A DNA stretch of 64,000 bases. Origin: Kalaharituber pfeilii. Its lineage: Eukaryota; Ascomycota; Pezizomycetes; Pezizales; Pezizaceae. The position numbers and the translations under genes are program-made. Below are positions 1 to 11,478 of the stretch, one piece after another. Numbering within the stretch: the stretch's first letter is position 1; each line of letters starts with the position of its first letter. The notes beneath the pieces are model-generated. The model made no database searches. It was not told the origin of the DNA and saw only the letters and a program-made list of their open reading frames with translations. The stretch covers positions 744,001 through 808,000 of the forward strand of contig WHUZ01000018.1 in assembly GCA_015179045.1 (NCBI GenBank), given 5' to 3'.

Positions 1-1769
1 TTTTGCAAAAATCGAGAATCAAGTCGTCCTGTTTGCTTCTCTTTAGGCAGTCAGCAAGAAGTCGGAAGCAATTGGGGAAATGAAACGGGATCGGGACAAT
101 CAAGCTCACACCTTAGTGGTAATTTGTAAGTTTCCGGGCTCGTGCGTAACGGGCTAGGGCAAAATGAAGCTTTTGTGCTAAGTTGCTGGTCTTTTAAAAT
201 TACACAGATGGGGCCTTATGACCAGGTATCAAGGAATAATCTATTCCTTATTAATTTATAGGAACGGAAATTGGCAAAGGGATGGGATGAGATGGGGGGG
301 GGGGGGGGGGGGGGGGGGTTGAGATGAGGGCTTGAATCAGCGCTGGGCAATGGCGAGAGAGATCGGCACCTGAGCTCTGAGGAAGGACGTGTATGGGAGA
401 GCTGGATGCCGAAACAAGCAGTGCCAGGAGTCACAGTGAGAGTGGGAAGAGAGAGAGGGGGGAGAGAGAAGAGAGAGAGAGAGAGAAGAGAGAGAGAGGG
501 AGAGAGGAAGAGTTAGATGCTCGTAGAGAGGGCGAGAGGGCAGGGCAAGCAGGCAAAGGGACGCTGCAAACGGCAGAGCAACAGTGCATAGACGTAGTTG
601 ATGTATGCACAGTATGCGCATGCGCAAGCCGAATGCTTCCATGCAATTCTTATAGCATCGGACTTCGGCCTCCCGAGGCGCTGTGGCTGACACAGTGTGT
701 TTTCAGATTTCCCCAGTAGCTTGCTACATCTTGCGTGGCCCTCTCTCTCGTTGGGGGTCTGGAGGGTACTTCACGATACTGCTGCGGCCATACACGCCAA
801 CGCCTGGCTTTCCAGCAAGTGTGGCGACTTGCCGCCTCGCCTTTCCCTCCTGGCGGACTTGTCTTGCCCAGCATGGCTCTTTTCGTGTTTTTCGACGTGC
901 CTGAGGCTACACTCGTCCTGCTGGACGACTGGAGACGCTGGGCCATGATTTAGTCTCGTGACTAGGCATGATGACTAAGCCCGTTGCAGCTAGCCTGCCA
1001 TGCAGCAACGGTGGATCCCAAGCAATGGAGACCCCACGCAATGAGATGTGATGACCTCCCTCCACCCGTCTTCTGCACGCCGTCACGAACATCTGTTGTG
1101 CGTTCGCTGGCTTGCGTCCCTGCCCGTCCTCCTGCTACTGTTCATTGATGCCTCCGACGCATACCCTAAATGCATCGAGCGTTCATTCTTGCAATCCTGT
1201 GCTTTTTTCTTCTTCTTGTCTTCTGCAAGCGCATGCAAGGCAAGGCAAGAGCAGAGGCGCTGTAACATGAAGTAAGGCCCCAGGGGGGCTGGGTTCTTGC
1301 CTCTTGCCCTGGCCTGCTTGCATGCCCATTCCGAGAGGCAAGCCGATGCTGGCAAGTTGCATGCAGCGCTTCACAACATGGGCAACGAACAGCGCAAGGA
1401 GCATACCATTCTCCACCAGGGCTGGAGTCTCGAGGCCGCGATGCAGCACTTGATGACAGCGGTTGGAGCAAGCCTGGGCTGGGCTCTATGATATGCTAGT
1501 AGATCGTGACAGCCCTGCCGCGGTGCGCCTGTGGCTCTGCGGCGCAGCCAGTATCATGCGCAGCTCATGCGCCCAAACGGACCGCACCGACGCCTACGTG
1601 TGAGAAACGCGGTGATGACCTATAAACTATGATATAACGTTCAGGCGTGGGTGCAAGCCCGTATCCGTATCGTACTCGTACATACACGTCCCCGGCAGCC
1701 GTTACGCTACGCCTGTGTCTAGTCCGCCCCCCTACAGCAGCCCCAGATGCGCTCCCTGCGCTGTCATAT
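1..1769. other. No recognised gene; simple repeats
   Basis: I see no supported gene here. The stretch holds a run of 25 G at 294-318 and a long purine (GA-rich) tract at about 440-515. Short open frames on both strands are low complexity and match no family I know. The right end is the 3' flank of the reductase gene that ends at 1770. Confidence 0.6.
294..318. repeat. Homopolymer run of 25 G
   Basis: This is an uninterrupted G run read directly from the sequence. It lies outside any supported gene. Its length is likely to vary between isolates or assemblies. Confidence 0.95.
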
Positions 1770-3014
1770 TCACTGCGCGCAGCCTGAGCTGCAGCCAGGC
1801 CCGCGTGGGGCCTGGGCCTGGGCCTGCGACTGGGCCTGCGACTGCTCGCCCTCGCCCTCGCCCTCGCCCTCGCCCTCGCCGCCCCGATGCCGCACATAGT
1901 CCCTCCCCGGGCTCTCCCACGAAACGTCTACCCACTCCCCCAGAATGCCTCTCAGCTCTCCCACAAACTGGACTACCTCCTCCATCCTCTGCACGTCCTT
2001 GGGGACCCCCTCCTCCGCTGCGAGTATGCTCCTCCACACCTCCACCATCTCCTCCAACTCTTCAACGTAGCTCACCCCGCACACACTCACCCCTCTCAAT
2101 CTCACTGTGCCTCCCGTGAACGGCGCATGCGTTCCCACCACAGGCCCCGCGACCCTCTTCCAGTTCTCCAACGCATACCTCAATGCAACACTCGCCAGAT
2201 TTTCCCCTCTCTCCTCGCAGTACTCTGCCGCCCGCAGGCAAGCTTTCCTCAATCCTTCCACACTTGGATGCCAGTCTCCCATTGAGCCTGATGGCACTCC
2301 ATTCTTGCGCAGCAACCCCATCCCCAGTGGACTCGCGTTCAATACAATATCGACCCCGGCCTCCTTCAGCCTCGGCACGGCCCGCGCCCACAGTAAGCTA
2401 TTCTGTATTGTGTAATGCGCATACGACATGACTGCATCCAATGGCTCGCCTGTCTCTTGCAGTACTCTCTCCGCTATCTCGCATAATACATCTACTGGAT
2501 AACCGGAAATGCCCACATACTTCACCTTGCCCTCTGCACGAAGCTCCCGTACTGCCTTTACTGCCTCCAGGGCCTCATCAGATGACACAAACTCCACGTC
2601 ATGGCACAGTAGAAGATCAATCCATGTTGTTCCTAGCCGCTCTAAGCTCCGCGCGACACTCTTCCTCACCCAAGCAGGGGAATAATCAAACTCGCTTGCA
2701 GAAATTCTGCCAACCTTGGTCGTTAAGAAGTATGACGACCGGGGAAACTGCTTAGAGATATCCGGCGCTGTTAGTGCTGCGCCTAGGAGCTTCTCGGCGG
2801 GGCCGTAGTACGGCGATGTATCGAACCCGCGGATTCCGGATTCAAGCGCTTTCAGTATGATTGCGGTCGTCGGGAGCTTGTATGGGTCGGGATTGAATTG
2901 GAAATTGAAGGTAGCGCTGCCAAGGAGGAGGGGAGGTATGTGGACGGCAATCCCAGTGGTGGAGAATGATGAGGGAGTGCGTCGGTGTGAGGAGGTTGAG
3001 GAAAGAATAGCCAT
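1770..3014 (-). CDS. ARA2: D-arabinose dehydrogenase-like aldo/keto reductase (ARA2 type)
   Basis: The product is 414 aa without introns. It is an aldo/keto reductase of the ARA2 / L-galactose dehydrogenase group, which oxidises D-arabinose to D-arabinono-1,4-lactone with NAD(P) on the way to erythroascorbate. The usual catalytic tetrad can be read: Asp65 and Tyr70 in GFDTSPYYGPAEKLLG, Lys100 in TTKVGR, and His138 in LLLCHDVEF. The barrel continues through KYVGISGYP and NASPLGMGLL, which fit this subgroup. I chose the ATG at 3014 (MAILSS); the frame stays open 17 codons upstream but has no earlier ATG. The last 35 or so residues are a low-complexity tail, first Gly-Glu pairs and then Gln-Ala pairs, encoded by hexanucleotide repeats. 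That tail is not part of the family fold. Family assignment is firm; the exact sugar substrate is inferred. Confidence 0.85.
   Translation of the reverse strand: MAILSSTSSHRRTPSSFSTTGIAVHIPPLLLGSATFNFQFNPDPYKLPTTAIILKALESGIRGFDTSPYYGPAEKLLGAALTAPDISKQFPRSSYFLTTKVGRISASEFDYSPAWVRKSVARSLERLGTTWIDLLLCHDVEFVSSDEALEAVKAVRELRAEGKVKYVGISGYPVDVLCEIAERVLQETGEPLDAVMSYAHYTIQNSLLWARAVPRLKEAGVDIVLNASPLGMGLLRKNGVPSGSMGDWHPSVEGLRKACLRAAEYCEERGENLASVALRYALENWKRVAGPVVGTHAPFTGGTVRLRGVSVCGVSYVEELEEMVEVWRSILAAEEGVPKDVQRMEEVVQFVGELRGILGEWVDVSWESPGRDYVRHRGGEGEGEGEGEGEQSQAQSQAQAQAPRGPGCSSGCAQ
1800..1882. repeat. Hexanucleotide repeats coding the ARA2 tail
   Basis: On the + strand GGGCCT/GCGACT units (about 1808-1845) are followed by pure CGCCCT units (about 1848-1880). 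On the coding strand they give Gln-Ala and Gly-Glu dipeptides at the C-terminus of the reductase. Because the unit is a multiple of three, length change keeps the frame. Confidence 0.85.
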
Positions 3015-4646
3015 TGCTTTGTAGCGTTTTTGATGGAGGAGGAGTTTGAGAGTTGGACGACGCAAGTAATTCAGGTAGCCTTAGTCCGGTAGTGATATAG
3101 ATGCAGATCTTCCAAGGCAGGTAAACATATAAACAAGATTGAGGTAAATAAGGCAATGTATGTAGCTATCACAGTAGGCGTCGCGGAATCTTAACAGGAA
3201 TGTAGATATTAATATAGACAAGTCAGGAAAAAGTTTACATGATTCATAATGGTCACTTGCTATGCTAATGCAGATACACTATAAACCTAACTTACCTCAT
3301 CGAGTATCCCTTCCTTGTATAGAAAGGTCACTAAGCGGATCTAAGCTGTATTCTGACGGGGCCACAGTAGTGCCCAAAGATCCGAGCCGGAGCTGTCTTC
3401 CTTTACTGAGACCAGACTGTCGGGACCTGCTCATGCCATCATACAGTGCAGGTTGTGTAATGTGCCCCCATGTACTGAGCAATCGGTAAACCGATGGCTG
3501 ATTTTGAAGTTTGTTCGCTGCGCTGGTGCGGATGAGGATGGAATCGGGTACATGTAAAAGGAGATATGTGCATGCGCGAGAGCAGAGAGCAGAGGTGGGA
3601 AAAAAGGATGACTATACCGAGATCTAGAATATGCCGAGCGCAAATTATGCGCACCAGTACGAACCGACAGTCGAAAATGATGTCTCTCTTATTTTCAATA
3701 ACAGTATACAGTTCATTGGCGATAAAAATAGTTGCTATGTGAGTGGCCACTGTAACATATTACGTATTGTTTCCCAATGCAACATGCACCGTCATTCTCT
3801 GTTTTCGTTGATTTACAATCACAACTGACTGCAACTGAAAAGACTAGTAGGAGGCGGATTATCAGATCCCCCCACATGCCCAACATCTCACCTGACACTT
3901 GCCGCATTTAGTCCTCCGAATCTTATCTTATCTTGCTAACATCTTATCGCAGGCTCGGATCTACTGCAGACATCGGCACCATAATTTCTCTTGGCCCTGG
4001 GTCATTTTTTCCCGCCAAAAGTCCATCGTCTGCAATTGCCCACCGCCCCGCTGCAAGGTTACGGAGAGCTACTACTTACTAAATCCCTCTCCCTCTCGGG
4101 CTCTATCTCCAGACAACTTCACAGCTAGCAATCAGCAAGTGCATTCTGGATACCCCGAAGCGGATACATATCGGCGTGCAACAATAACGGGCATACGCAC
4201 CATACGGACTCGGCGAGGGAAAGTTTGGGAGTGTTAGATTTGCCTCCCTGGAGCATCAATAGGGAAACGGTAGATATACCTATACGCCACTTACACAGCC
4301 ACATAACGGAAACTGGAGGCAGGGCTCTGTGGGAGTAGCGTTGGTGTAGCTAAACAGAGTTGGGAAGGAAGAAACATTTGGGAGTAACTTGCGTAGGCCG
4401 AAGCTTGCAGCAGCAGCATCGAGCGTTTGTGCAGCTTGTTGGGAGGTGATCAAGACGGGGATTGGGATACAATACAAGGACGAGTAAGCTGGAATACATA
4501 TAACCGCAAGAGCTGGAGTTTTGAAGAAGTGGTTGTTTTAGTGGAGGGATATATACATACCCCGGATCTGACAACGATAGCATTGCCAGCTTGTTTCCTT
4601 TCTTTTGCTTCTTGAGCGTGCTCTTATAGCTTCTAAGATAGCCATT
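3015..4646. other. Intergenic region between ARA2 and PAM16
   Basis: This region separates two divergently transcribed genes and should hold both promoters. I see no convincing coding exon, only short frames without family resemblance. Confidence 0.5.
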
Positions 4647-5156
4647 ATGGTACGTCCCTTTCTATCCCCTCATTGTCCCCTTTCTCCTCCCCTTCCCATC
4701 ATCACCCACACACCTATTAACTCCCCCTAGGCCCACCGCATCATCACCCAAGTCCTCCTCATCGGCAGCCGTGCCATCGGCCGCGCCTTCGTCGAAGCCT
4801 ACCGCCAGCACTCTGCCGCCGCCAAATATGCCGCTGCGAGTTCCTCACAGACCTCCTCCTCACGCACCACCCCCATGTCACTCCCCTCCAACTCCATCAC
4901 CCTCGACGAAGCCTGTCGCATCTTAAACGTCAAGCCTCCCCACAACGGAGAAACAAACATGGAGGACGTGATGGAACGGTTCAAGAGGCTCTTTGACCAG
5001 AATGACCCAAAGAAGGGAGGAAGCTTTTACTTGCAGAGCAAGGTGTTTAGGGCGCGGGAGCGGATCGAGGACTGGGTGAAGGAGCAGGAGGCGAGGAAGT
5101 TGAGGGAGAAGGAGGTTGATGAGGGGTGGAAGCCGAAGGTGTATAAAGACCGGTGA
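4647..5156 (+). CDS. PAM16: PAM16/TIM16, J-like subunit of the mitochondrial import motor
   Basis: The spliced product is 142 aa from join(4647..4649, 4731..5156). PAM16 sits at the matrix side of the TIM23 channel and holds PAM18 to control Hsp70 (Ssc1) ATPase activity during protein import. The N-terminus (AHRIITQVLLIGSRAIGRAF) is the hydrophobic membrane-associated segment. The J-like domain follows from about residue 50: LDEACRILNV, then MEDVMERFKRLFDQND, then GGSFYLQSKVFRARERI. The HPD triad of true J-proteins is absent, with DPK in its place, as expected for PAM16. The first intron begins directly after the start codon: donor GTACGT at 4650 and acceptor CCCTAG ending at 4730. The frame is closed by TGA at 5154-5156. 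Length and motifs match the family well. Confidence 0.92.
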
Positions 5157-6270
5157 TGACTGGGGAAGGGGGGACGTGGGGGGGTGGGCGGTGAGAATTG
5201 CTAGAAGTGTTGTGTCTCTATTTTGGGACTCGGTGTTATGTCACGGTATTGGTGGGGACCTTTGCTGCAATTGATATTAATATAATTAGAACATGTTCCC
5301 TTCTCAACTTTCTTTTTTTTACCGTTCTTGTTAAATACATTTTTTCTTCTTTTCCTTTTTCGGGGAAAATTCTCATTTTAGGCTTTTCCCTTTATCAAAA
5401 AATCTCAACCGTATCTATCTACCATGTAAAGATTTTTTTTTATTTCTATTTTTTTTTTTTTTGGTTACTATATATCCTACCTTCCTACTTACATATGTAT
5501 CCCCCTAGAGAGCTCCTCCCTAGCTAAAACGCTCCAGCCCCAATAATCCCCAACAACTTGGAAAGAAAGGAAAGAAAAAGGTCCTAAAGTAAATAGGCTA
5601 GTATGTGTGTATGTATGTATGAGTATATGTACCATTTAAAGGAACAAAGTAAAATAGGTATCAACTTATTCTTTTTTTCACCTTTGTTATATGTTACTTG
5701 AACTAGTTAGTACTTAATCCATCCCGTAAGGGTGAGGCGCAAGGTGAAAAGATTTGATTGAAACTTGTGTTGATGGTGGTATTTTTAATTCAGGGTAAAA
5801 CAGGTAATAAAATTGGCATGATGCATAGCAGGAACAAAAATAAAGATTAAAAAAAAAAAAAAAAAAAAATCTCAATTCTCTTAATTAATTTTTCTTTTTT
5901 TTCTCTATAATATAATTCATTCGAAAATTACTTGATATACAGACCCGGGCTTCGCATTGTGCGTAGCTAGCACTTCTAGACATTAAAGGATTAAATTTTT
6001 GCAAAAAATATAATCCCAAGATAATTCATGATATGAACATCAATACGTTACTGGTATCTAGGCATGAGAATCCTTCGTTTTTCAATTACTTGATGCTATT
6101 AAACTAGCCGTTACACATACACATAAACACTACCTCCTTTCCTCGTACCCCCCCCCATTTACGCTGCACCTCTATCCGCACACCAACCCTCTCAATCCCT
6201 CTCATCCTCCTCTATTCCCTCGACCTCTCTCCCTTCCCCTTCCCTTCTCCCTCCCGCATCCACACTACTA
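5157..6270. other. AT-rich intergenic region between convergent genes
   Basis: This is the shared 3' flank of PAM16 and the peroxin gene. It is rich in poly-T and poly-A (for example A runs at about 5849-5868) and holds no supported gene. Confidence 0.6.
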
Positions 6271-7968
6271 CTAGTCACCTTGATCCCCGGCACTGCACTC
6301 CCCTCCAGTTCCACCCCATCGGTGCTCCCGCCCGGCGCCTCCGCCCGTCGCCTCATATGGCGGCGGCGGTAGCGACCCCGAAGCCCCGTCGGCTTCCAAC
6401 AAGTCGTCTCCACCGTCGTCCTCGACAAGCTCTGCGTTGCGTATCCATTTCCTTCGACGGGTGTACTTGCCCCAGCTATCTGCTCCTTCACGGGTGCCGT
6501 TGTTCCACTGTCGTACCCCAGTATAGATTATCAGCAAACCCACACCCAAAATCACCCTTCTTCTTCACACAAAAAAAAAGGAAGATGTGAATAACCCACC
6601 TTGTTGTCATAATAAATCCAGCCCTCCCCCCCACGCCCCAGCTCCCAGTTTATCTTTCACCGCCTGCTTCTTCCCGTTCTTTCCCCCCTCCCATGACTGC
6701 TTTTCCCATCATCATCCGCCCCATCAATCCTCCATTCCGCGTCCACCCACCTCCACTTGACCCCGCTCCCCTCGGTGTCTCCGGTAACGTGAACTCCTCT
6801 AGCGGCGGACACGGCTCGAGACTTTCATCCGTCCACGGCGCCCGCTCATACGCGAATAGACTCGTATTCCATCCGATCCCGAGCCAGCGCCGCTGATTTT
6901 CGTAGATGACAAAGGTGAACCTGACGCCAGGGGAGGAAGGACCAGTGAGGCTGGTTCCGCGCCCAGTGCTTGTGGCGCCGAGCGAGGATTTGGTAGTAGT
7001 TTGTGGGAGCGCGAGGGAGGTTGTGGAGGCATTTGGAGTCGCGGCCGGCGTCGCCCCGCCGGATTTCCGGGGCGGGAGAGGGGGGGGTGCGGGTATGAGC
7101 GCCGGACCGGACAAATCCAGTCCGGTTAACTGCTCGCAAAGCCATCTTATCGTCAAGGACCTCCACAGAATGGTTCTGGTGACCTTCGCGGGCCTAGAGT
7201 GCCACGATAGGATGGCCGTTCCAGCGACCAGGACAATGCGTTTTGTAGTAATAATATGAAAGGGCCAGATGGTTAAAAATAGCCATAATGGTGTTACAGC
7301 AAGCATCCGGAACGCCAGGGCCGTTAGCGCTGGGCCGGTAGTAGCGGAGGTCGGGGTGCGGGTTGTAGATAGGAATGTTGTGAGGCTGTGGAAGGGCTCG
7401 AGGAAGATTGTAACACGGGCGGTGAAGGAAGTAAGGGTGTCGAGGATTTCATCTAACGATGGATGGGTAGCTTCTACATGAATGTCCCGAAGCACCATTA
7501 GCATATCCAATTGCCCACCTTAATCATCAATCAACACTCACCCTCTCTATACCTCCTCAAGAACATCCCAAGCGCCATCCCTACCACCACAACGACGTTC
7601 CCTCCCCACCTCAAAACCACCCCTCCATACAGCGCCACCGCCCAGAACACCGCAACCAGCAAAAAACTCTCCCATGGGTCCCCCGACGTCCATGTCAGGA
7701 GCCCCATCAACTTATTCCCCATCCTCACATACGGATAACTCTGGCTTAGGGCCCTGGTGATCTGCGGCGGGGTCGCTACTAGCAGTGGAGACTTCTGCGT
7801 GACTTGGTACCGCGACCGGGACGCGGGGGATGTAGATGCGGGTACGAATTGGGCAACGGTTGGGGGGTTCGGGCCGCTGAAATTACCGGAGGATCCATCC
7901 AAGGAGTCCTGCGAGGTGGAAGCGCCGTTGGAAGGACCGGGGAGAGGGGAGTCGTAGGTGGACGGCAT
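6271..7968 (-). CDS. PEX28-32 family peroxin with dysferlin domain; frame broken as given
   Basis: This is a membrane peroxin of the Pex23/Pex28-32 family, which shapes ER-peroxisome contacts and controls peroxisome number and size. Exons are about 7968-7542, 7473-6600 and 6507-6271. Intron 1 has donor GTGAGT and acceptor ATGTAG; intron 2 has GTGGGT and CGACAG. Recognisable blocks in order: PPQITRALSQSYPYVRMGNK, the first membrane hairpin (DPWESFLLVAVFWAVALYGG), HPSLDEILDTL, a second hydrophobic pair, the DysFN start FVIYENQRRWLGIGW, then WRWVDAEW, GWIYYDNK and the DysFC end YTRRRKWIRNAELVE. The block WRWVDAEW and GWIYYDNK lie in one frame, but the preceding residues (PCPPLEEF) lie in another, with no usable intron between them. 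An in-frame TGA also falls near 6667. A reading that avoids the stop needs a 56-nt intron and loses the WRWVDAEW block. It may be a sequencing error or a damaged gene. Confidence 0.75.
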
Positions 7969-9630
7969 GTATGATAACCAGGGGATCTCTGTGGGTAAGG
8001 CCGGGGGATATTAGCTTGTGTGCTGTAGCTCTCAGAAGTCAAGCGGGACTAAGGTATCGGGGGACATCGCCATGAGGGGAGCAACGATGATGACAGTTCC
8101 GAATCTGGGACAGTGCAATGCAACGCAGATATTCCCCCCTCCAGAAAGAACACTGCGCATAGCATTGCGGATATGCGGGAAGAAAAGCGGGATATAAGCC
8201 AGTACGCATAAATACATACCAAAAGCTGCCATACATCCCTTGCGCACTTCGGCTCAAAGTAAGTATTCTTCTTCTTGCTTCTTATCTTTTATTCCAAAAA
8301 ACTCAAACTGCTGCAAGCATGCAACCTTTTTGTTAGACCCTGTTGGTTTCGGATGTTAAACTTTTGTCTGTAACCGAGTTGTCCGAATTTCGTTTGTGCC
8401 GACTACCTACGTCGCTTTGCTTCTTTACTCTAAGCCCTACGGGCAAGGAAGGTGTCGAAATATGAATTCTATGGATGTATTGGGCGGATGGATTTGGGGG
8501 GGGTCCGACTGACGCAAGGCGTCGAGGCAGGGCAGGTTGCAGGTGACAGGTGTTGAAGTGAGCAGAGGTAACCTCGGGAGTGACTGTGCTCCGCGCTGAG
8601 CGCTCAACTCTGTGCTAGCATCCAAATGCCGCCTCCGGTCTGTGTTCTATCGGCTTGCTTTATGCGGTGACTTGCACGTACATGAAAGAAAACAATAATA
8701 ATATGGTGGACCAAGTCCTTAGTTACTTTAGAGTTACTCCAAAAGCCGACTGTGGCCCGCGAAAAGCTTCGTTCACGTGAAAAAGGGAAAAAAAAAAAGG
8801 CCCGTCGCGCACCGCACATGACCAATTCAATACGAATGAGGAATGATCTCGATTTTCGGCACAGAACTTGATCACCAAACTCAAACAGAACGAATCCAGT
8901 TGCCAGCCCAGAATACGAAGCTTTTCAGCAGTTTGCCGCTTGCAAGGCGTCTCCATGCTTAACTGCTGTAGCTTGCTTCATGCTTCAGGCTAAGCTTAAT
9001 TTACCTGATTTTGGCAAACTGCCGAAGGATTCTTTTGTTTACATGTTTGTTTGCCGCTACCGCTGCCTCCAAATAAACAAATACAGTATACAGGTACAAG
9101 CACTTAGTAACTGCATGTGTTTACATTCCCAAGATGGACATATGTCCTATCGACTCTCTTCCATCCTCCATCCCCTCCACCGCATCCATCGCCGTGCGCG
9201 CAATTGCCCCCCCGCGTCAGTGAAGTATCATAATACAACTGCCTTGTCACCACCATGATCCCAGCAACTGCCATCCCCATCCACCCACACATCAGTACTG
9301 AGACGCCAATGTTGATTGCCCTTCCTGGGGCCCATAACCACAACAAAGCAATTTAGAATGCCTCCTCAGCCCTAATCCCTCCCCTTTTTGATTTTTCCCC
9401 TCCCGCATCGCATCGCGTATCTTTTCCTCCATTTGTATTCTCTTTGGAACACGTTTATACCTCCCATATCAAAATAGTCCCCATCACGATAAACGTTAAC
9501 TATCAATCTGATTCCCCACTTTGCGCGTGCCGACCCCCCTTCCCCCCGCATCCCCCCAGCTGCCTTCCCATAGGCCCCATCGGCACCCCAGCACGTGCAT
9601 TGCATTAAGTAGGTTTACGTCCGCCGCCCA
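7969..9630. other. Intergenic region upstream of two divergent genes
   Basis: The region lies between the 5' ends of the peroxin gene and the gene at 9631 and should contain both promoters. Open frames of 60-90 codons exist, but none has a start, splice and composition pattern that I can support as a gene. Confidence 0.5.
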
Positions 9631-10907
9631 ATGTCCAAGCCCATGAGCTTCTTCGCCCTCCCCTCCCGCCTGACTATGCCCAAGGAAACATCCGGCTCCC
9701 GTTCAACATCGTACTCCTCCACCAACACCACCGGCACCAGCAAGCATCACCACCACCGCGACCGCGACCGCGACCGAGAACGAGACAGAGACAGAGACAG
9801 AGATCGGGACCGAGAATACTCCAGCATGCCTCGTGAGTCACGCAAGCATCGGCGCACAAGCACTCGCGAGGATCCACGGGACCAGGCGACATATACCACC
9901 TCGACGGGGTACTCAGATTCGGAATCGTCTCCTGTCATTCCACTGTTTCCGAACAAGTCGACTAATATCCCGCCGCCGCCTGCACCAACGCCACCAGTTC
10001 CGGGGACGGCCCCCTCGGGGTACACTTACGTGTACGGCTCCCAGCCGCAGTACAGCAGTGGGGTTTATCAGGCGCCGTCCGATACCGACTCTGCGACTGC
10101 AACGGTGGGAAAGCGAGCTTCATCGAAGTACAAGGAAAAAGAAACAGTCAAGCCGCCCCTCGCGATTCCTGCACCAGCCCCAGTTCATGCCCTTCCTGCC
10201 CACCTCCCGCCCCGGCGCCAGCGCCTAGCGCTACCACGACTGCCCTCGTCCCCACCAAAACCTGGCTTCGGACCACGCCCGCTGCCACTAACTCTCCCTC
10301 CTCCAGTCCCGGCCCCGACGCTTCCCCCGCCCCCGTGCCCCCGTCCCGCTGGCGCCGTTTTGTCCCCCGGCTCCGCGTACCCCGCCCCCGCATTCGCGTC
10401 CCTCTCCCCTCTTTGCGCTTCGTATGGCGCCTACTCCTCCTCATCTTCACTGGCGGCCTCATATATCTGCTTACACCTTTCATTCCACCTCTCTTAACTC
10501 TCCACCTCGCACCATCCCCTCTCACAACCTTCACCCACGTGAGCGACTACCTCAGTTGCACGCTCGACACTAGCTCCTACCCATCATCTCCTATCGCATG
10601 GTATCTGACCAAATCGTGCATCGACGCTGGACACACTGCATGGGATAATGCCACTGGTATCTGCGCAGGGCGTGCAGAGACAGGGCCTGTAGTCAAGGTG
10701 AACTTCGGGGCGTCCATGTGGTGGGGCGGGAAGGAGGAGAAGGAGGAGTGCTGGGAAAGATGCAGAGAGTCGTGCCTTGGTTGGGGTGCAAGAGGCGGCG
10801 CCGTGGCGGGCAGATGCCATGTTGGTGGAGGAGGTGTTGGTGGTGGAAAGTGTTGGGCGGAATATAAGGTAGTGGGAGCGGGTGAAGCTAAGGAGCAGAG
10901 GGTTTAA
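9631..10907 (+). CDS. Unrecognised single-helix protein with Arg-Asp repeat region
   Basis: I do not recognise this family. The likely model is join(9631..10127, 10307..10907), 365 aa: donor GTACAA at 10128, branch-like CACTAAC near 10287 and acceptor CTCCAG ending at 10306. A donor at 10248 keeps the same phase and would give 405 aa. The first exon codes a basic/acidic low-complexity region (HHHH then Arg-Asp and Arg-Glu pairs near residues 40-62) and a Pro-rich stretch. The second exon begins Pro-rich, then gives one clear membrane span (VWRLLLLIFTGGLIYLL) followed by a segment with several cysteines (for example CWERCRESC), suggesting a lumenal or external C-terminal domain. Topology and splicing are inferred. 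The change of frame at the proline-rich part is what requires the intron. Confidence 0.5.
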
Positions 10908-11478
10908 GTGCAGCCGAATTGGGGATTCAACAAAGGATACGATACCGTTGTTGTCACAAAGCATGCGGCCCGTTAAAACTGTGGAAGTGGGAGAGAGAAG
11001 GACTAAACGAAAATCTTTATTTTTTCGTTATTTTTTCATTATTTTCCTGCTCTCACTGAAGACTTTTCATTGAATGATACCGCTGGAGATCCTCTGGGTA
11101 ATGGAAATCATGTGTAGGTTCTGTTGGGGAGGGTTTCTGTAATGATATATAAGTCTGAGATATTACATGAATGTTGTTACGGTACGGTGGAGGAGGAAAG
11201 TAACAGCTGAATGATTACGAATAAAATTTATTGCAATTGTTTTCACTCGTGCAATAGTGACTGGTAATCTCGGTACCTTCTCATGATTGTGCTCAAATTC
11301 ATTACTATTTGGTAGAATACAGGTACATTAATATACAGATATTCTTCCCAGAGGACTACCTTGGTTCCACATAGGAGGAGGCAATACAAAAAAGTAGGTA
11401 AATACAGCAAAGCCCAATTAAACTCCAAATCCGGCCCAGGCCGGAGCCAGAAAAAGGAATGTCATAATCTCTCACTAA
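10908..11478. other. Intergenic region
   Basis: This is the 3' flank of the preceding gene and of the catalase remnant. It is AT-rich and no gene is seen. Confidence 0.6.

Noticed and set aside
7510..7541. Very short intron (23 nt) in the peroxin gene between GTGAGT and TTAAG
   Set aside because: Too short for a spliceosomal intron. The 68-nt option ending at ATGTAG keeps phase and has a CTAAT branch-like site.
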